From the NCBI RefSeq assembly GCF_000283155.1, contig NW_004454178.1:363512-427511 (forward strand): a stretch of 64,000 nucleotides of DNA, given 5' to 3'. Positions 1 to 12,293 of the stretch are shown here, one piece after another; position 1 is the stretch's first letter, and every line of letters begins with the position of its first letter. The position numbers and the translations under genes are program-made. The notes below the pieces were generated by a model that did no database searches, was not told where the DNA came from, and worked only from the letters and a program-made list of their open reading frames with translations. Origin of the DNA: Ceratotherium simum simum. Taxonomy: Eukaryota; Chordata; Mammalia; Perissodactyla; Rhinocerotidae.

Positions 1-2325
1 TTGAATGATAACCTTGCTGGGTAGAGTATTCTTGGCTGTAAGTTTTTTCCTTTTAGCACTTTAAATATATCATGCCACTCTCTTCTACATTGTAAGGTTT
101 CTGCTGAGAAGTCAGCTGATAGCCTTATGGGGTTTCCTTTTTGTGTAACTTGTCTTTCTCTTGTGGCTTTTAGGATTCTCTCTTTATCTTTAAATCTGAA
201 CATTTTCATTATGATGTGTCTTGGTGTGGACCTCTTTGGGTTTATCTTGTTTGGGGCTCTCTGTGCTTCCTGTACCTGGACGTCTGCTTCCTTCCTTAGG
301 TTAGGGAAGTTTTCATCTATTATTTCTTGAAATAGTTTCTCTGTCCCTTTGTCTCACTCTTCTCCTTCCGGGACACCTATAACACCGATGTTAGTGTGCT
401 TGATCTTTTCCCAAAGGTCCCTTAGACTGTCCTCACTCTTTTTAATTCTTTTCTCTTTTACCTGTTAACCTTTGGTAATTTCTTCTAGTCTTTCTTCCAG
501 CTCACAGATCCCTTCTTCTGTGTCCTCTACTCTGCTTTTGAGTCCCTCTAGTGAATTTTTCATTTCCAGTATTGTATTCTTCATTTCTGCTTGGTTCTTT
601 TTTATGTCTTCCATTTCTTTGTTGACATTCTCACTGAGTTCATCTATTCTTCTCCCCAGATCAGTGAGCATTGTTATCAGTCTTAGCTTGAACTCTCTGC
701 CAGGTAGGTTGCTCATTTCTGTTTAACTTAGTTCCTTCTGGGGTTTTGTCTTGTTCCCTTGCTTGGAATATATTCCTGTGCCTCCTCATTTTGCTTCTTC
801 TTCTGTGCTTGTGTCTACGTATTAGGTAGGTCGGCTACGTCTCCTGCTCTTGGATAGGTGACCTTATATAAGTGATGCCTTAGGAGGTTTCCAGTGTGCT
901 TCCCTCGGTTCTCAATGTTCCAGGGGTGACCCCTATGTGGGCTATGTGTGTCCTTCTATTGTGGCCTGTTTGCTCTCCCTATATGTGCCCAGGGAGGCTG
1001 AGTTATGCTCCTGATCAGCTGTTGTAATGCTCAGCTCTTTGTAGTTGTTGTGGGCCTTCAGTCTCTTTATCAGGTGTGGGGATCCCCAGCACAGTTGGCT
1101 GCAAGTTCTAATACCACATTTGTGTTGCAGTATTTCTTTTCAGTGAGTAGGCCCCCAGCGTGGCAGGTTGTTAGGGCTCAGGGGCTTACAATTGTTATAA
1201 GCCTCCAGCCTTTAGGTCTCTTGTCAGCTCTCTGAGGATTGCAGCTGGGTGGGGCTGGCCTCAGGCATGGGAGCACCCAATTGTTTCAGGCTTTGGAAGG
1301 TGAGGCAAACCCCCTATGTGGGTCTTTGTGAAGCACAAGTCTTCTGTAGCTGACAAGCCCTGCCGCCCACAGGTCCACACACAGTCAATACAGTCCTGCC
1401 CCATGTGCGCACCCTGACATCCTGAAGTGGACCCGGTCTCTCCATGGCGGGAGCCCCACACACTACACCACAGCCCCACACTCTCCACCTGCTCCTTGTG
1501 CACGCCCTGCCCCACTGAAGTGGGCTCAGTTGCCATGCTGCAGAGAATCCAGTCACCAATCTATGCAGGCCCACAAGTTGCCTGAGGGCTTGTTGTTGGG
1601 TGGGGCCAGTCTCTAGGGTGGGCTGCCTGCCCTGGCTGAGCTGGATTAAATAGGTGCTCTAGTGGGTGGTGCAGACCTGGGCTAGCAGGCCCCAGGGAGA
1701 ACTCCAATGACGTCTGTGTCAGCATGCCCACAGCAGGCCACAACAATGGGCACCGCCAATGTCCCAGTCCCTGGAGAGGTCTCACCTCTCACTGAGATGC
1801 ACTCCGGGCATATCAAGTGAGTCTCTTTTCACCAAAGCACTGTGCACCTTTCTTTCTGGTGATTTTAGGTTGCTTTATGAAATTGGTGAGTTTGTGCATG
1901 GGCCCTTTAAGAGCTGGTTTTAATTTCTTTGTGAACCAGCTTTTCTGGGGGTTCTCCCCAGTGTTTTAATAGCAGGCAAAGTCAGATATTCTGCCACTCA
2001 TCTCAATTGTGCTGGGTCCACAAAATACCCACAGCAGGGGTGCTCCCTGGCTCAGGACCCCACTCCTCCAGGGAGGGCTGCATACCTTTGGGCTGCTCGC
2101 GGGTGGCTGTGAGGTGCTGCGTCTTGTGAAGGTGGCATTTTTCCTCTCCAGAAGGGAGTTTCTGCCTCTTCCACCTCAATTAGGATTGTCCTTTGTTGCA
2201 GAAGTTCCTCTCATCCAGTTTTCAGTTCTGTCTCAGGGGTAATTTTTCCACGAGTATTTGTAAATTGGCTGTGTCGCGGGAGGAGGTGAGTTCAGTCTGC
2301 CTATGCTGCCATCTTGACTTCTCTC
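1..2325 (-). mobile_element. LINE-1, antisense, 5' UTR plus broken ORF1; runs off the left edge
   Basis: Read on the minus strand this is a GC-richer L1 5' UTR (about 2325 to 720), starting with the usual AAGATGGCAGCATAGG-like 5' end, followed by ORF1. ORF1 starts with ATG at 716 and encodes a coiled-coil N-terminus of 83 residues rich in E, K and L heptads. A stop at 465-467 then breaks it. The remaining RNA-recognition and C-terminal part of ORF1 is readable down to base 1 in the same direction. ORF1p is the RNA-binding trimer of the L1 RNP. The rest of the element is outside the window, so its length and target duplication cannot be judged. The 5' UTR closely resembles the inverted one at 55397-56990. 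Confidence 0.9.
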
Positions 2326-3224
2326 TGTACATTGTTTCTTTATAGTCCTTAAGTGGCAGACTTTCATCATAGACGTAACTTCTGAAAATGAATATTTATT
2401 ACTCTCACAATGAAGTATTTTCTTCTATTTCTTTCACATATATAGCTTTCTTATTCTATCCTCCCCCACTTCATTTTTGAGTGGGGACCCAGGAGAAATT
2501 TCAAATAATACAAACAAACAAGGTCCAAGGGGTAGTTGCTACTCAGCCCTACAGGCTTTTCTCCTGTGAGCAACAGTCCACTTTGCACACGTATTAGCCA
2601 GTGTGGAACAGGACAGAGTATATCTGCAACCTGGTTCAGCCTGCTGAGTCCCCTGTGCTGCTTCTAACCTAGCCATAAAAAAGGGATAAATGGAGGGAAA
2701 TAAACTTTTCATGTGTTGATGACTGTAAAGGAAATTATCTTGTTCTCTAAGGGATAAAGTAATTTGGAGGAAAATCAAATAACTATCATAATTATTATTT
2801 TCTATCCTTATTTTTCCACTAAAGCCGCTGGATAGTCCAATATTTATGACTCACTAACAGTCAGAATCCAGTAGTATTTTGCTTTCCTAAGGCCAATACA
2901 TTGCTATGTAAGGGACTTCTATTGCTTAAGCCAATGCTCCTGGGGTCCTGTTTATCTACTATTCATTTTTCATCCCCTGTTTTTTAGATTGCTTTGTTTA
3001 CTCTACTTGTTAAACCAATGAGGTACATTGCAATCATCAGCTTTAATAAGTATCTCTTTCACTGTATTAAATAGTGTGTTGAAATAATTGCACACTTTGA
3101 TTTCAGTTATCCTTTTATTCATTTAACTTTTTTCTCTTTCCTTACTCCATATTTTGAAAATATAGTTCTCAAAATTTTCACTTATGTGATCAAAACAATC
3201 TTTAAAAGGGATAAGAATTTAGAG
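2326..3224. other. Intergenic, 3' side of OR6F1
   Basis: Ordinary AT-rich mammalian sequence between the L1 5' end and the OR6F1 3' side. I see no gene or recognisable repeat. Short open frames here have no homology that I recognise. Confidence 0.5.
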
Positions 3225-3230
3225 TTTATT
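3225..3230 (-). terminator. Candidate polyadenylation signal AATAAA for OR6F1
   Basis: AATAAA on the minus strand, about 300 bases past the OR6F1 stop. A second AATAAA overlaps the stop codon itself (3525-3530) and is probably coincidental. The DNA is AT-rich, so chance matches are likely. Confidence 0.3.
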
Positions 3231-3525
3231 TAGTAAAACACCCTTCTCATCATCTATGTGGACCTCATTTTATAAATAAAAGTCAAGGACAAATTTAATT
3301 TAGTATACAAAATTCTTTCTTAAAAAAAGAATCTAGTTTGCTTGTATCAAAAACTCATTCTTATCATAGATGAGAAACTAAAGCAAGTATTTTAGTTTTT
3401 CTGTTAGATTTTCTTTTAGTTCTTTTCTCTCTCTGTATCAAGAAAGATTTGTCCTTCATATTGTTATTGGAACCTCTGCACAAATATGGAGACAACATGC
3501 AGAGATCTGTTTTGTAGGCAGTCGT

Positions 3526-4452
3526 TTATTTTCCCTTCCACTTCTTCAGCAGAGTTTCTCTTACTTCCTTGTTTCGGAGAGTGTAGATGAAAGGGTTTAG
3601 AACTGGAGTCACCACAGTATTCAGGACATGCACAGCTTTGGTCAGATCCAAGGCCTCTTTGATGGAAGTGCGAACATGAAGGAAGATCGTGGACCCATAC
3701 CAGATGAGCACTACAGTGAGATGTGAAGAGCATGTGGAGAAGGCTTTGCTCCTACCACCGGCTGAGGGGATCCTGAGGATAGTGCTGATGATGTAGATGT
3801 AGGAGACTAGGGTGATGAGACACGAACTCAGGATGACCACAAAAGCAATCACAAAGGCCGTGAGTTCCACTGCCTTTGTGCTGGTGCAGGCCAGGGCAAT
3901 CCAAGGTGCAATGTCACAGAAGAAGTGGTTGATGGTGTGGGGGCCACAGAAGGTCAGGTTGCTGATGAGGGCTGTGGGAACTGCAATGGCCAGGAAACCA
4001 CAGAGCCAGGAGCCCATGGCCAGCTGTGCTGAGAGCAGGCTGCTCATGATTACTCCATAGTGGAGAGGATAGCAAATGGCCAGATAGCGGTCATAAGCCA
4101 TGGCTGCCAGGAGAAAGTACTCTGTGCAGCCCAGTGAGAAAACAAAGTACATTTGCAAAAGGCAGCTGGTAAATGATATGGTTTGGCTTCCCCCAAGTAG
4201 AATGGCCAGGGTTTTGGGGACTGCAGCTGTGGTGTAGCAAATCTCCAGGAAAGAGAAGTTGCTCAGAAAGAAATACATGGGTGTATGTAGCTGGCTGGAG
4301 GTACTCACCAACACCAAGATAGCCATATTACCACTAACTGTGAGGATGTACATCACCAGAAAAAGCATGAAGAGAAAGAGCTGGAGGACCAGGGACCCAG
4401 GAAAGCCCAGAAGGAGAAAATCCTTGGGGAGAGTTTCATTGTTTGTGCCCAT
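3526..4452 (-). CDS. OR6F1: Olfactory receptor OR6F1 orthologue, intact
   Basis: Odorant-binding seven-transmembrane GPCR of the ciliary membrane of olfactory neurons, expected to signal through Golf and adenylyl cyclase III. The 308-residue frame is unbroken. Visible hallmarks: N-glycosylation site NET at 5-7, GN at 41-42 in TM1, [11 protein letters not shown] at 55-65, Cys97 and Cys179 for the conserved disulfide, MAYDRY at 118-123 ending TM3, [10 protein letters not shown] at 236-245 in TM6, and NPFIY at 286-290 in TM7. The C-terminus LLKKWKGK and the long identical stretches I recall from human OR6F1 support the orthology. I chose the Met at 4452 because it gives the 308-residue length of human OR6F1. 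An in-frame Met 11 codons upstream (4485) would add a non-homologous leader. A substitution in the usual FLEIWYT motif (Cys72 for Trp) is the only oddity. The coding sequence is a single exon. Confidence 0.93.
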   Translation of the reverse strand: MGTNNETLPKDFLLLGFPGSLVLQLFLFMLFLVMYILTVSGNMAILVLVSTSSQLHTPMYFFLSNFSFLEICYTTAAVPKTLAILLGGSQTISFTSCLLQMYFVFSLGCTEYFLLAAMAYDRYLAICYPLHYGVIMSSLLSAQLAMGSWLCGFLAIAVPTALISNLTFCGPHTINHFFCDIAPWIALACTSTKAVELTAFVIAFVVILSSCLITLVSYIYIISTILRIPSAGGRSKAFSTCSSHLTVVLIWYGSTIFLHVRTSIKEALDLTKAVHVLNTVVTPVLNPFIYTLRNKEVRETLLKKWKGK

Positions 4453-4516
4453 TGAAGTACTGACATAAACCAGGAAACAGTCCACACACTGAGGCCTTTG
4501 ACGCAGTTACATAGTC
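4453..4516 (-). other. OR6F1: 5' UTR part of the OR6F1 coding exon, bounded by a predicted 3' splice acceptor
   Basis: On the minus strand a pyrimidine-rich tract (about 4519-4538, reading TTTCTTTTTATTTTTCTAG) ends in AG at 4518-4517, followed by GACTATG. It lies 64 bases upstream of the chosen ATG. OR genes normally have non-coding 5' exons spliced just upstream of a single coding exon, so this is a plausible acceptor. The upstream exon and promoter cannot be placed from sequence alone. Confidence 0.5.
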
Positions 4517-4574
4517 CTAGAAAAATAAAAAGAAATGGACTCATGATACTCCAGAATAACTGCATGCAGACTGA

Positions 4575-4795
4575 CAGCCTAACATTTGTTGAGTGCCTGC
4601 TCTGTGCTTGCAGCTATACATGGTTAATATGTCAGTTAATTTAATGAAATGAAGAGATTGTGTTGTTTTAATCTATTAACAATTCAAGACACTAATGTGC
4701 AAAGAATTTAGCAGTTGTGCAAAGATTGTACCCACAGTTACACTTCGGATCCAAGATCCAATTTTAGTCTTTCTACCTCCATCATCCTGTTCAAG
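4575..4795 (+). repeat. MIR SINE remnant
   Basis: Contains the MIR progression: CATTTGTTGAGTGCCTGCT, then an AT-rich middle, then the core-to-tail part with GTACCCACAGTTACAC and GGATCCAAGATCCAATTT. Heavily diverged, as expected for this tRNA-derived SINE of mammalian-radiation age. Limits approximate. Confidence 0.65.
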
Positions 4796-5669
4796 CCATA
4801 CCCCAGCTTAGCCATAGATTACATCTAAACACACAAAAGGCTGACCATTTCTTGGTGACTCAATTCACTACTTTGTAAGTAGACTATTTTTGTACAATTG
4901 TTAAATGAAAACATGTATCATTTTGTTTGTCTAGAAATAGGCTTCCCAAATGTAGATTCTAGTCACTCTCATGTTTGGCAGTCATAGCTTCCCAATTGAT
5001 CTTCTAATTTACAGGCTCTGACCTAAAAAATAATGTTCAGAAGTAAACTATAAAAAGTAAAAAAAAAGAAAAATGTTTCAAAATTGTTTTTGTCTTCTCT
5101 GATCTTGATCATTTCATGTTTAAACCTACTAATGTGCTACATTCTTCACAACAAAAAACTATCTCCATATTGAACAATGCACTTAAGACAACTGCTTCCC
5201 ACATCTAGGTCATCCTCATGCTCATTTGGGAGTGAGTGAACTAAGAACAGGCTAAAAGGAGAAAATAATTTTGAAACTAGTTATTTTTTTATAATAATTC
5301 TTCTAGTTTATTTCTGAATGCTTGTCTCAAGGACAGAATCTATAAATTAGATCAGTTGGGAAGCTACTATTGTTAAACATGCAGGTGCATAGGACCTACA
5401 TCTGAGAGGCAGATTTTTGAACAAAGACATGATGGACTTTGGTGCCTTCACTTTCCACATTCCCTTATGAAGAAACGTTCCCTCTCTCCATCCTTATGCA
5501 TCACACTCTTACACGCTCCAACACCAAATGTCATCTCCTCTATAAATCTCAGATTTATTACACATATCCAGTGTCAACAAGCATACTTATACTACAGATG
5601 GACCTACAAAGTAAATGGGTCCGTACAAGGGTAGACATCATTCATGGCGGGAGATTTCAAGGTCATCTA
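4796..5669. other. Intergenic stretch, nothing recognised
   Basis: AT-rich DNA. A more CT-rich patch at 5430-5560 gives short open frames but no domain, codon bias or repeat family that I recognise. Confidence 0.4.
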
Positions 5670-5828
5670 GAGCAGTGATCCCAAGTTCTAATGGGGATGT
5701 GAATAACTTACGGGTGATATCAAAATACAGATTCCAAATCAGTCATCTGGGTGGGGACTGTGATTTTGCATTTCACACAAACTTCCAAAAGGCATCCCTG
5801 GTGGGGACCTAGGCTGAGGAGCAAGGGT
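5670..5828 (+). mobile_element. MER5-like hAT DNA-transposon remnant
   Basis: Matches the MER5A layout: AGAGCAGTGATCCCAAG near the start, a middle with CAGATTCC and GGGTGGGGACTGTGATTTTG, then CATCCCTGGTGGGGACC. MER5 elements are short non-autonomous hAT-Charlie relicts. Confidence 0.6.
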
Positions 5829-6284
5829 CTAGCATCCTTCTAATTTTGTGAATAAAGACTATGAAGATCAGGGTGACGACATGACTCTCCTAAGCTTTGC
5901 TTTTGGGTTAGGTAGTAAAGGATCTAGATTATTAATTAATTAACCTAATAAACAAAAGCGTAACTTAGACATTGAGGAGTGAGACAGAAAAATAAAGAAT
6001 GCAAAGAAAAGATGTTCATTAACAATAAATGCTAAATAATGTTTTCCACAAATTTCTTAAAGCTAATATGTTCCAGCATCTGTATGACTCATGGCCAACC
6101 AATACATGTAACTGTTTTCTCCTCAAAGTGCTTATGGCCATTGCTAATGTGTTTAGTAATGTCCAGTTGTTCCTTTAAAAGGTAGTAAAGGAGCCGCCAT
6201 GTAAATATAGACTCATAGTAACAGTTAAGAGTAGTCAAAATATAGTGAATGCATACTTGGCAGTCACTAGCCGCCTATTTAACG

Positions 6285-6450
6285 TGATCTTTGTAAATAC
6301 TAGTAGTTTGGTTTTATTGTTATCCTACTAGTTTTACAGAAGAGAAAATTGAAATGCAAAAAAAAAAAAAAAAACTAGAGAAGCTGCCCAAGTGAAGCTG
6401 TGAGTATCAATTCTAGAGCTCCAACTCCAGAGCCACAGTACTTTGGACCT
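6285..6450 (+). repeat. MIR SINE remnant with poly-A interruption
   Basis: TTTTACAGAAGAGAAAATTG, GCTGCCCAAGTGAAGCTGTG and CTCCAACTCCAGAGCC match the MIR core and 3' part. An 18-base poly-A run at 6358-6377 has expanded inside the element. Confidence 0.65.
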
Positions 6451-9400
6451 GCTGCTTTCAGAGACTTTTTTAAAATAAATCTCTATCATATCTGATTGTG
6501 AGGTTCAAAGATGATATTTTAATTTATATTCAAATAAAAATCACCGGTCAAATTTATTTCTAAAATATATTAGTATAAAATGATTCTATCTTAAATCGTA
6601 TAAGTAAAGTGAATAATCATTATTTTCCATTTACAAAAATCACAAATCAATTTGTGATGAGTGAAAATTAGAGAATAAATAGAATATCTATTACTATATT
6701 ATGAAATGGCACTTTTAGATTTTACTTTCAATTATGATGAATTTTTCAGATAGCATGAGCTAATAATATTTTCTTGAAGCATGTGATGATTATGTCCCAC
6801 CTTTGAAAACCTGTATATATTGCTCTATATTTGAGTGTTGTTGGTATTAATTTTAAGGTGGCCTATATGGGACTTTATGCATATAACTTAACAAAAGTTA
6901 AAGAAAAAACGAGAAAGAAATAATTTGAGTTACTGGTTTTAATAAATGACCTTTTGAGTTTTTGAATTAAATAGGTTGAACTGTTTTATAAGAAAAAGAC
7001 TAAGTTTTTTTAGCAGTTTACTTATAGAGTTTAATAAGTAATTTTAATTTCTTAAATTTGGAAAATGATTTTGAATATACAAAAGTATTTTTCATAAACA
7101 TGCAATATTTTAGCAAAAATAGCTACATTTATATAGTGTCTGAATCATGGGAGATTTGAGATACTGATTGAATGATATAATGGGTCTATTATACAGCACA
7201 AATTTGTGACAACAAATTTACCCATTCATCGATGAAGCATTAGATAGAACATTTGAGTAGAGGATAACCCTGTTCACTTACCCAGTTGCAATTCTTTCTG
7301 CCATAAATAGAAACTCCATAAGCTTTGTCTTTTCACTTGATTTTTCCCAGCTTTTTATTCCATATTTTCTACATTTTAAGATATTATATTTTTACTGCAA
7401 TCATTCTATCTCCCTCTCTTCTTTTTTATTTGGTTATCTTATTAGTTTATAGTACACTTCTTTCTCTTAACATGCATTACTCTCTGACTAGCTCAGGCTT
7501 CCAAAGTCTTTGAAACTAGTTCTCAGTATTTTCCTGTTTCCTTTTATCCTTTCATTCTGATGCTGTCCTGACCTAGTTACCTTCAACTTGCCTTTTGATA
7601 TTTTACATTTTCTCTACCTCACTCTTCCTCATAATGAGCTCCATACTAAAAACATTTTGCTATTAAGTAATTATTTCTGTGTGCATGAATCTTCTGGGGG
7701 AAGGTGATGTTAATTTTCTCTCTTGAGTACTCAAGGCTAGCTGAAAAAGACATGGCCTTTTGTTGGATCTTTCTAAATGGATGGTTATAGATTTTTTCAA
7801 CCATTTGTTTTAAAGAAATAAATTGTAAAGTTATTGGATGGAACAGTAAAGGGGTATTTCTTTTGGTTTTAAATATGCTAATCTAGGTCTTTTGTCTTCC
7901 TGAGAACTCTTAGCAAATGCAAATATCCAATGAGTTAAAATAACGTGCAAAAAAACTTCTTAAAAGGAATCAAGCAGAATACAATGACAGAAATTACTTT
8001 AAGAAAAATTAAGTAATATAAAGCATGTTATAATTGAAAATTTAAAATTCGATCAGAATAAGAAAATAAAAAATCTGCCTGGCTGTTTCTCAGATGAAAA
8101 TAATAGGCAAATAAAAAGCCAGCTGAAAATATAACAGGGAATAATTTCACCCAAAGATAAATTGGATTTTTAAAGTGTCATAAAGACGTCCTTCTTTGAG
8201 AGATTAGTGTTTTCTTACTGACTGCGATACTTTCTTCTTTAAAATCTTAGATTTTCAAAGACTTTGATGTTTTAAATTATACGGGTAAGAGTGAAATATG
8301 CCACCCTTCCAGAAGTACCTAATTTAATTTGAAACACACATACAATCTCACTTTCTGACTCAGATTCCGAGCTTCAGATAAGAAGTCGCTGGACACAAAA
8401 TTCCTCATGTATTTTAAATTTGTAGTTCTAAGGAAAAGAGCCTTTCAATCCAGTTTATAGTCCAGTTATGATGTTGACCTTTACGTGGAGCCTTGCTTTG
8501 GACTGAATATATAAAAATCCTCCTCCCTATAAATTTTACCTAAACTCCACCCTTCCTCCAAATCTACAATAACTCTCCCTTTTATTTTTGCTAATGAGAC
8601 ACCCATGACCCTTGTCATTTGTAAGCTTTGTTATTGCAGTGATCCCATAAGCTTGACTTGGCTGGACTACAGGTGTGTCCCTAGTGGTCTTTGGCTGATT
8701 GAGCTAGGACAGAACTAAAGGAAGAGTGAAAATACATGCCACGGCCCATCTATAAAAACATGTTCTGAACTCTAAAAAATTCTTCATGTCAAATCACTCG
8801 CAAGCTTACAAATCGTGCTAGACAATTCGATTTTATCTTCAAAGTACATCACCATCTATATGTTGATAGCATTCACTAAGAATTAAAGCACTGTACAAAG
8901 TAATTTAAGGGGTAGAATATATATGACAGAATTTCTAGTTCTCCTTTGTGGTTCTCTCTAACATGTTTAGTTTAAGTTTGTTCATGTCAAATGGTCTGAA
9001 AATATCTTATACAGTATCACCACCAATGCTTAATAAAACTACACTTATTTCATAAGAATTGGAAACATGATGAAAACTAATTAATCAGAATAGAAACTGA
9101 ATGCTTCCCAGTTGGAAGAAGTTTTAAGAGGGTCTTCAAGCAGAAGAGGATTTAAAGAAGAGTATTTTCAGTGGGAAGAATAATATTCTTTAGAAAAATG
9201 AGGTAGTAGTTAAGTTTTTGGCCTGAGTGAATGGTTCAGGTTAAAGAGCCATAAAAACTAGGAATCTTTAAAATAATATGGAAATCAAGAGAAGAAAGTT
9301 TTAATTTAATACATAAATTTAAAAAGTATCATGTTCAGACATTGGCCAAAAGTATCAAAACTACTGTATACCACAGTCATTTCATAAATTTTTCAGTGTC

Positions 9401-10009
9401 ATAGCTTTGCAATGTCCTATTCTTAAGAATAGAGAGTTGAATTTTCAACAATGAAAACATTTAAATCTTTGTATTACAAAAATTTATGTTGATATTGGAA
9501 AAATTTAAAGAAAAAACCCACTGTGGAGTAATTTTTGGTAAACATTATGAAAGGCAATTCAGGGACATGTATAGAAGCCCCCTCTGCACTGAACAATGAT
9601 GCCAGTACCAGGTTCTGGTACAATTGCTAACAATTTTTTTTTACTGTAATTTATTCTTCGTGTTTGTATTCATGAAAATCATCTGTAGCAGGAATGGAAA
9701 ATAGGTTTCTCTCAAGTGTAACTTCATTTAATTGGAAATGACTTATATCAGAAGGACTGTACACAGATGAATTCTCTAGAGGAGGAGGAATGGGGTGCAC
9801 CAGTTTTCCATCAGATGTCAGCATAATGACTACTCTGAGGCAAGCTACAGGGTGGCATGAGAAAATGAGCGTTGATAGGATGCCCTACAGCTGTTCCTTT
9901 TAAGGCCACACCAACCTACCAAGTAGAGGGGATATTTATATCATAATTACTCTACTACCTTTCGATCATAGCCTTTTTAAAACCTCAATCACTTACGCAT
10001 CAACAAATT
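6451..10009. other. Long AT-rich intergenic stretch, no gene seen
   Basis: About 3.5 kb without a convincing open frame or clear repeat. 8380-8760 is somewhat less AT-rich and could be an old LTR or DNA transposon, but I could not match it to a family. Any OR enhancer here could not be identified by eye. Confidence 0.4.
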
Positions 10010-10200
10010 TACTTTCCTAAATTATTCCAGGTGAAGTGACAATTTTTTTACATTTTCAACTATTATCAACATTGATATATACTTTTGTTTTTAAACTGAA
10101 TTTATATATTTTACATAATTAATATACAGAGTAATGCATTATATGACAACACCACAATTTACTAATGTTTTCTTGTCAATGGACAATTAATTTGCCTCCA
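10010..10200 (-). mobile_element. Old LINE-1 (L1M) fragment
   Basis: The run from GAGTAATGCATTATATGAC to TGGACAATTAATTTGCCTCC follows the antisense L1 3' region (the part usually reading as a visible 'attccattatatg ... gttgtttcc' pattern). Diverged; edges uncertain. Confidence 0.4.
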
Positions 10201-10481
10201 AATTTTCAGGATCAGAATCTATTTTGCAAAAACAAGACTAGGCCACTTCTCTCTGAAGACAGTGATAGTAAACTCTTGAAACTGAGGATGAAGGAGTTAA
10301 ATTTCCCTGGATTAGGATGAAACTGTGCCTGCACCCACAAGGTTAACATGGGAAGCAAAGTAACCCAAGTTTCTACTCTTGCTTTGCAGAACAGCATGGG
10401 GACTGCTGATAAGAGAGTAGCTTGCTGAGGGCTCTCTGCCTAAGCATCATGCAGGAGCATTGAGAAGCTAGAATGACTGAT

Positions 10482-11007
10482 TGTAAACCTCACACATCAT
10501 AAGAAATATGAAAAACAGTTACCCCTGTGAAAAGGACTCTTAGAACTTCAGCCCCAAAGGCCACATGCTCCCCTCCCTGTTTTATGCTCACAATGTGCTT
10601 TGGGAAAATGCTTAGAACTGCAGGTAGGCAAACTAATCTGTAACCAGTAGAAAGAATAACTTGTTAGCAGAAAATTTGTGTCCTCTACCGAAACTGTTCC
10701 TTCTGTTCCAGATAAAGAAGTAACTGAGGCTTTCTTAGATTCCCCAGGAACGTCACATTCAGCAGATCTGCTATGGAGAAGCGCACAATGTTCTGTGGTC
10801 ATCCAGCACATGACATTTCTGAGCCCCCCTCCCCAATCCCACTTGCCTTATATAAGTCATTTGCAAATCACTTCCCTTTAAGATGGCTTTTTTAGGGTAA
10901 CAGTCTGCCATCTTCTGATATGCTAGCTTATCACTTGTTAAAGGTCTTTCCCTACCACCACCTGCTTGGCCTTTTATCTTGCAGTGAGCAGATCGAACTC
11001 GGTATCA
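10482..11007 (+). repeat. Probable solo LTR of an endogenous retrovirus
   Basis: LTR-like order of signals: a TATA box (TTATATAAGT at 10848-10857), an AATAAA-like GTTAAAGGTC about 80 bases later, then a U5-like TTTTATCTTGCAGTGAGCAG ending in TCA at 11007. The left edge is placed at a TG dinucleotide and is uncertain. I found no target duplication. Confidence 0.45.
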
Positions 11008-11059
11008 CTTTCAGGGAAATACACCTAGAAAGATTAATTATCGAGTGTGACTGTCTTCA

Positions 11060-11814
11060 ACTTCTCTAAATAGTGCCAATTTTTCTTCAAAGCATTTAAA
11101 GAAATTTACGTTCTGGGTCTTTCTCATCTCTACACATTGTTACCAACACTTGCTAGTATCAGTACTTGAAAGTTTTATTCATCTGATGGCTATAAAGGGG
11201 TATCTAATTTAGATTTTAATATGTTTTTTCTTGATTATTAGGGAATTGACCACCATTTCAATGTTTATTTGCTTTCTAGCTTTGTTTCATGAATTTTACA
11301 TTTATATACTTTGTTTTTAATTAAATTAATTAAATTATTTGTCCTATTAAATTACTTTATAGTAAGCATTACATATTCTAGTAAGTGATTATTTGTTGTA
11401 TGTTTTGTGAACATATTCTCTGAGACCATCCTTCCTTTTTTCAACATTGTTTATTGTGTTATTTGTCCTGGAAAAAATTTTACACTTTTGTGCAGTCATA
11501 TTTACAAATAATTTCCTTTAGGACTTTTGCTTTTAGGATTTGTTTAAGTACTTCTTTCCTGACCATGTCAGATAAATAGTCTATTTTCTTTTAAATATTT
11601 TAAAGTTCTGATTATCAAATTTAGATTTCTAATTCATTTGAATTTTTTCCATGTACAGTGTAAGGTGGACTTTTAAAATATTTAATTCTAGTTGTGTCAA
11701 CATCCTTTTCTTATCTAGTTTTTCCTTTGCCACTGATGTGTAATGCCGCCTCTGTCACATTATAGTCCACATTTTTGTATGGGTTGGCTTCTCTTTCTGT
11801 GGTTCATTTGCTAT
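11060..11814 (-). mobile_element. L1M (old LINE-1), left part, split by an LTR
   Basis: Antisense L1 ORF2-end/3' UTR sequence: AGTGCCAATTTTTCTTCAAAG, then the 'ttccctgatta'-type stretch, then TTTGCCACTGATGTGTAATGC. It resumes in register after the LTR at 12294, showing the LTR inserted into it. Confidence 0.65.
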
Positions 11815-12289
11815 TGTAGGGGAGAAAAAATTTTCTTCCCTTCTTGGTTCTTTTGTCTGGTCTAATAATTAGATTGACATAAGAAAGATTAACAAGAGAA
11901 AAAAATTAACTTTGTACACATAACTCCAAAAATATGAGGTTCCCCAACAGTTAGGCAATTGAGTTTTGTATGCCATACTGAGCTAAAGAGAAGGGTAGGG
12001 GTCTGGGACTTCAAAGAAATAGAAAGACAATTCACTGGAAGATGGGAAGAGCAAAAGTTTGGAAAACAAATGTTTGCCATGCCATGCAGATAAGTCTCCG
12101 CGATGTGAAAAGATATCTCTTGTAATAGTTCCCTTCCTGTTAGAGGCCCCCCTATCTAAAACCTTTTAGGCAGTTAAAGAGGAGGTAAAAATGTCTCCTT
12201 GAGTCTGCTGGGGCTTCATTTTTTTCAGCTGGAAATAATCCACATACCAAAGAGGCCCTTTCTGGAGAGGCCTGCCTTGAACCCCGTCA
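11815..12289 (-). repeat. Solo LTR (475 bp) with 4-bp target duplication
   Basis: Antisense LTR bounded by TGTAGGGG on the left and CCCCGTCA on the right, which are near-perfect inverted termini (TG...CA). It is flanked by CTAT at 11811-11814 and 12290-12293. Internal sequence matches the complete LTR at 19099-19649 read in the opposite direction. A 4-5 bp duplication is usual for class I and some other ERVs. No internal region is attached. Confidence 0.75.
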
Positions 12290-12293
12290 CTAT

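Noticed and set aside
1200..2325. GC-rich block that could look like a promoter CpG island
   Set aside because: It is the L1 5' UTR; no gene starts there.
3812..4060. Plus-strand open frames opposite OR6F1 (also 4259-4468 and 21811-22023)
   Set aside because: Antisense shadows of the OR coding sequences.
5430..5680. CT-rich patch with overlapping open frames as a possible small gene
   Set aside because: No homology, no splice or promoter signal; the end overlaps a MER5-like relic.
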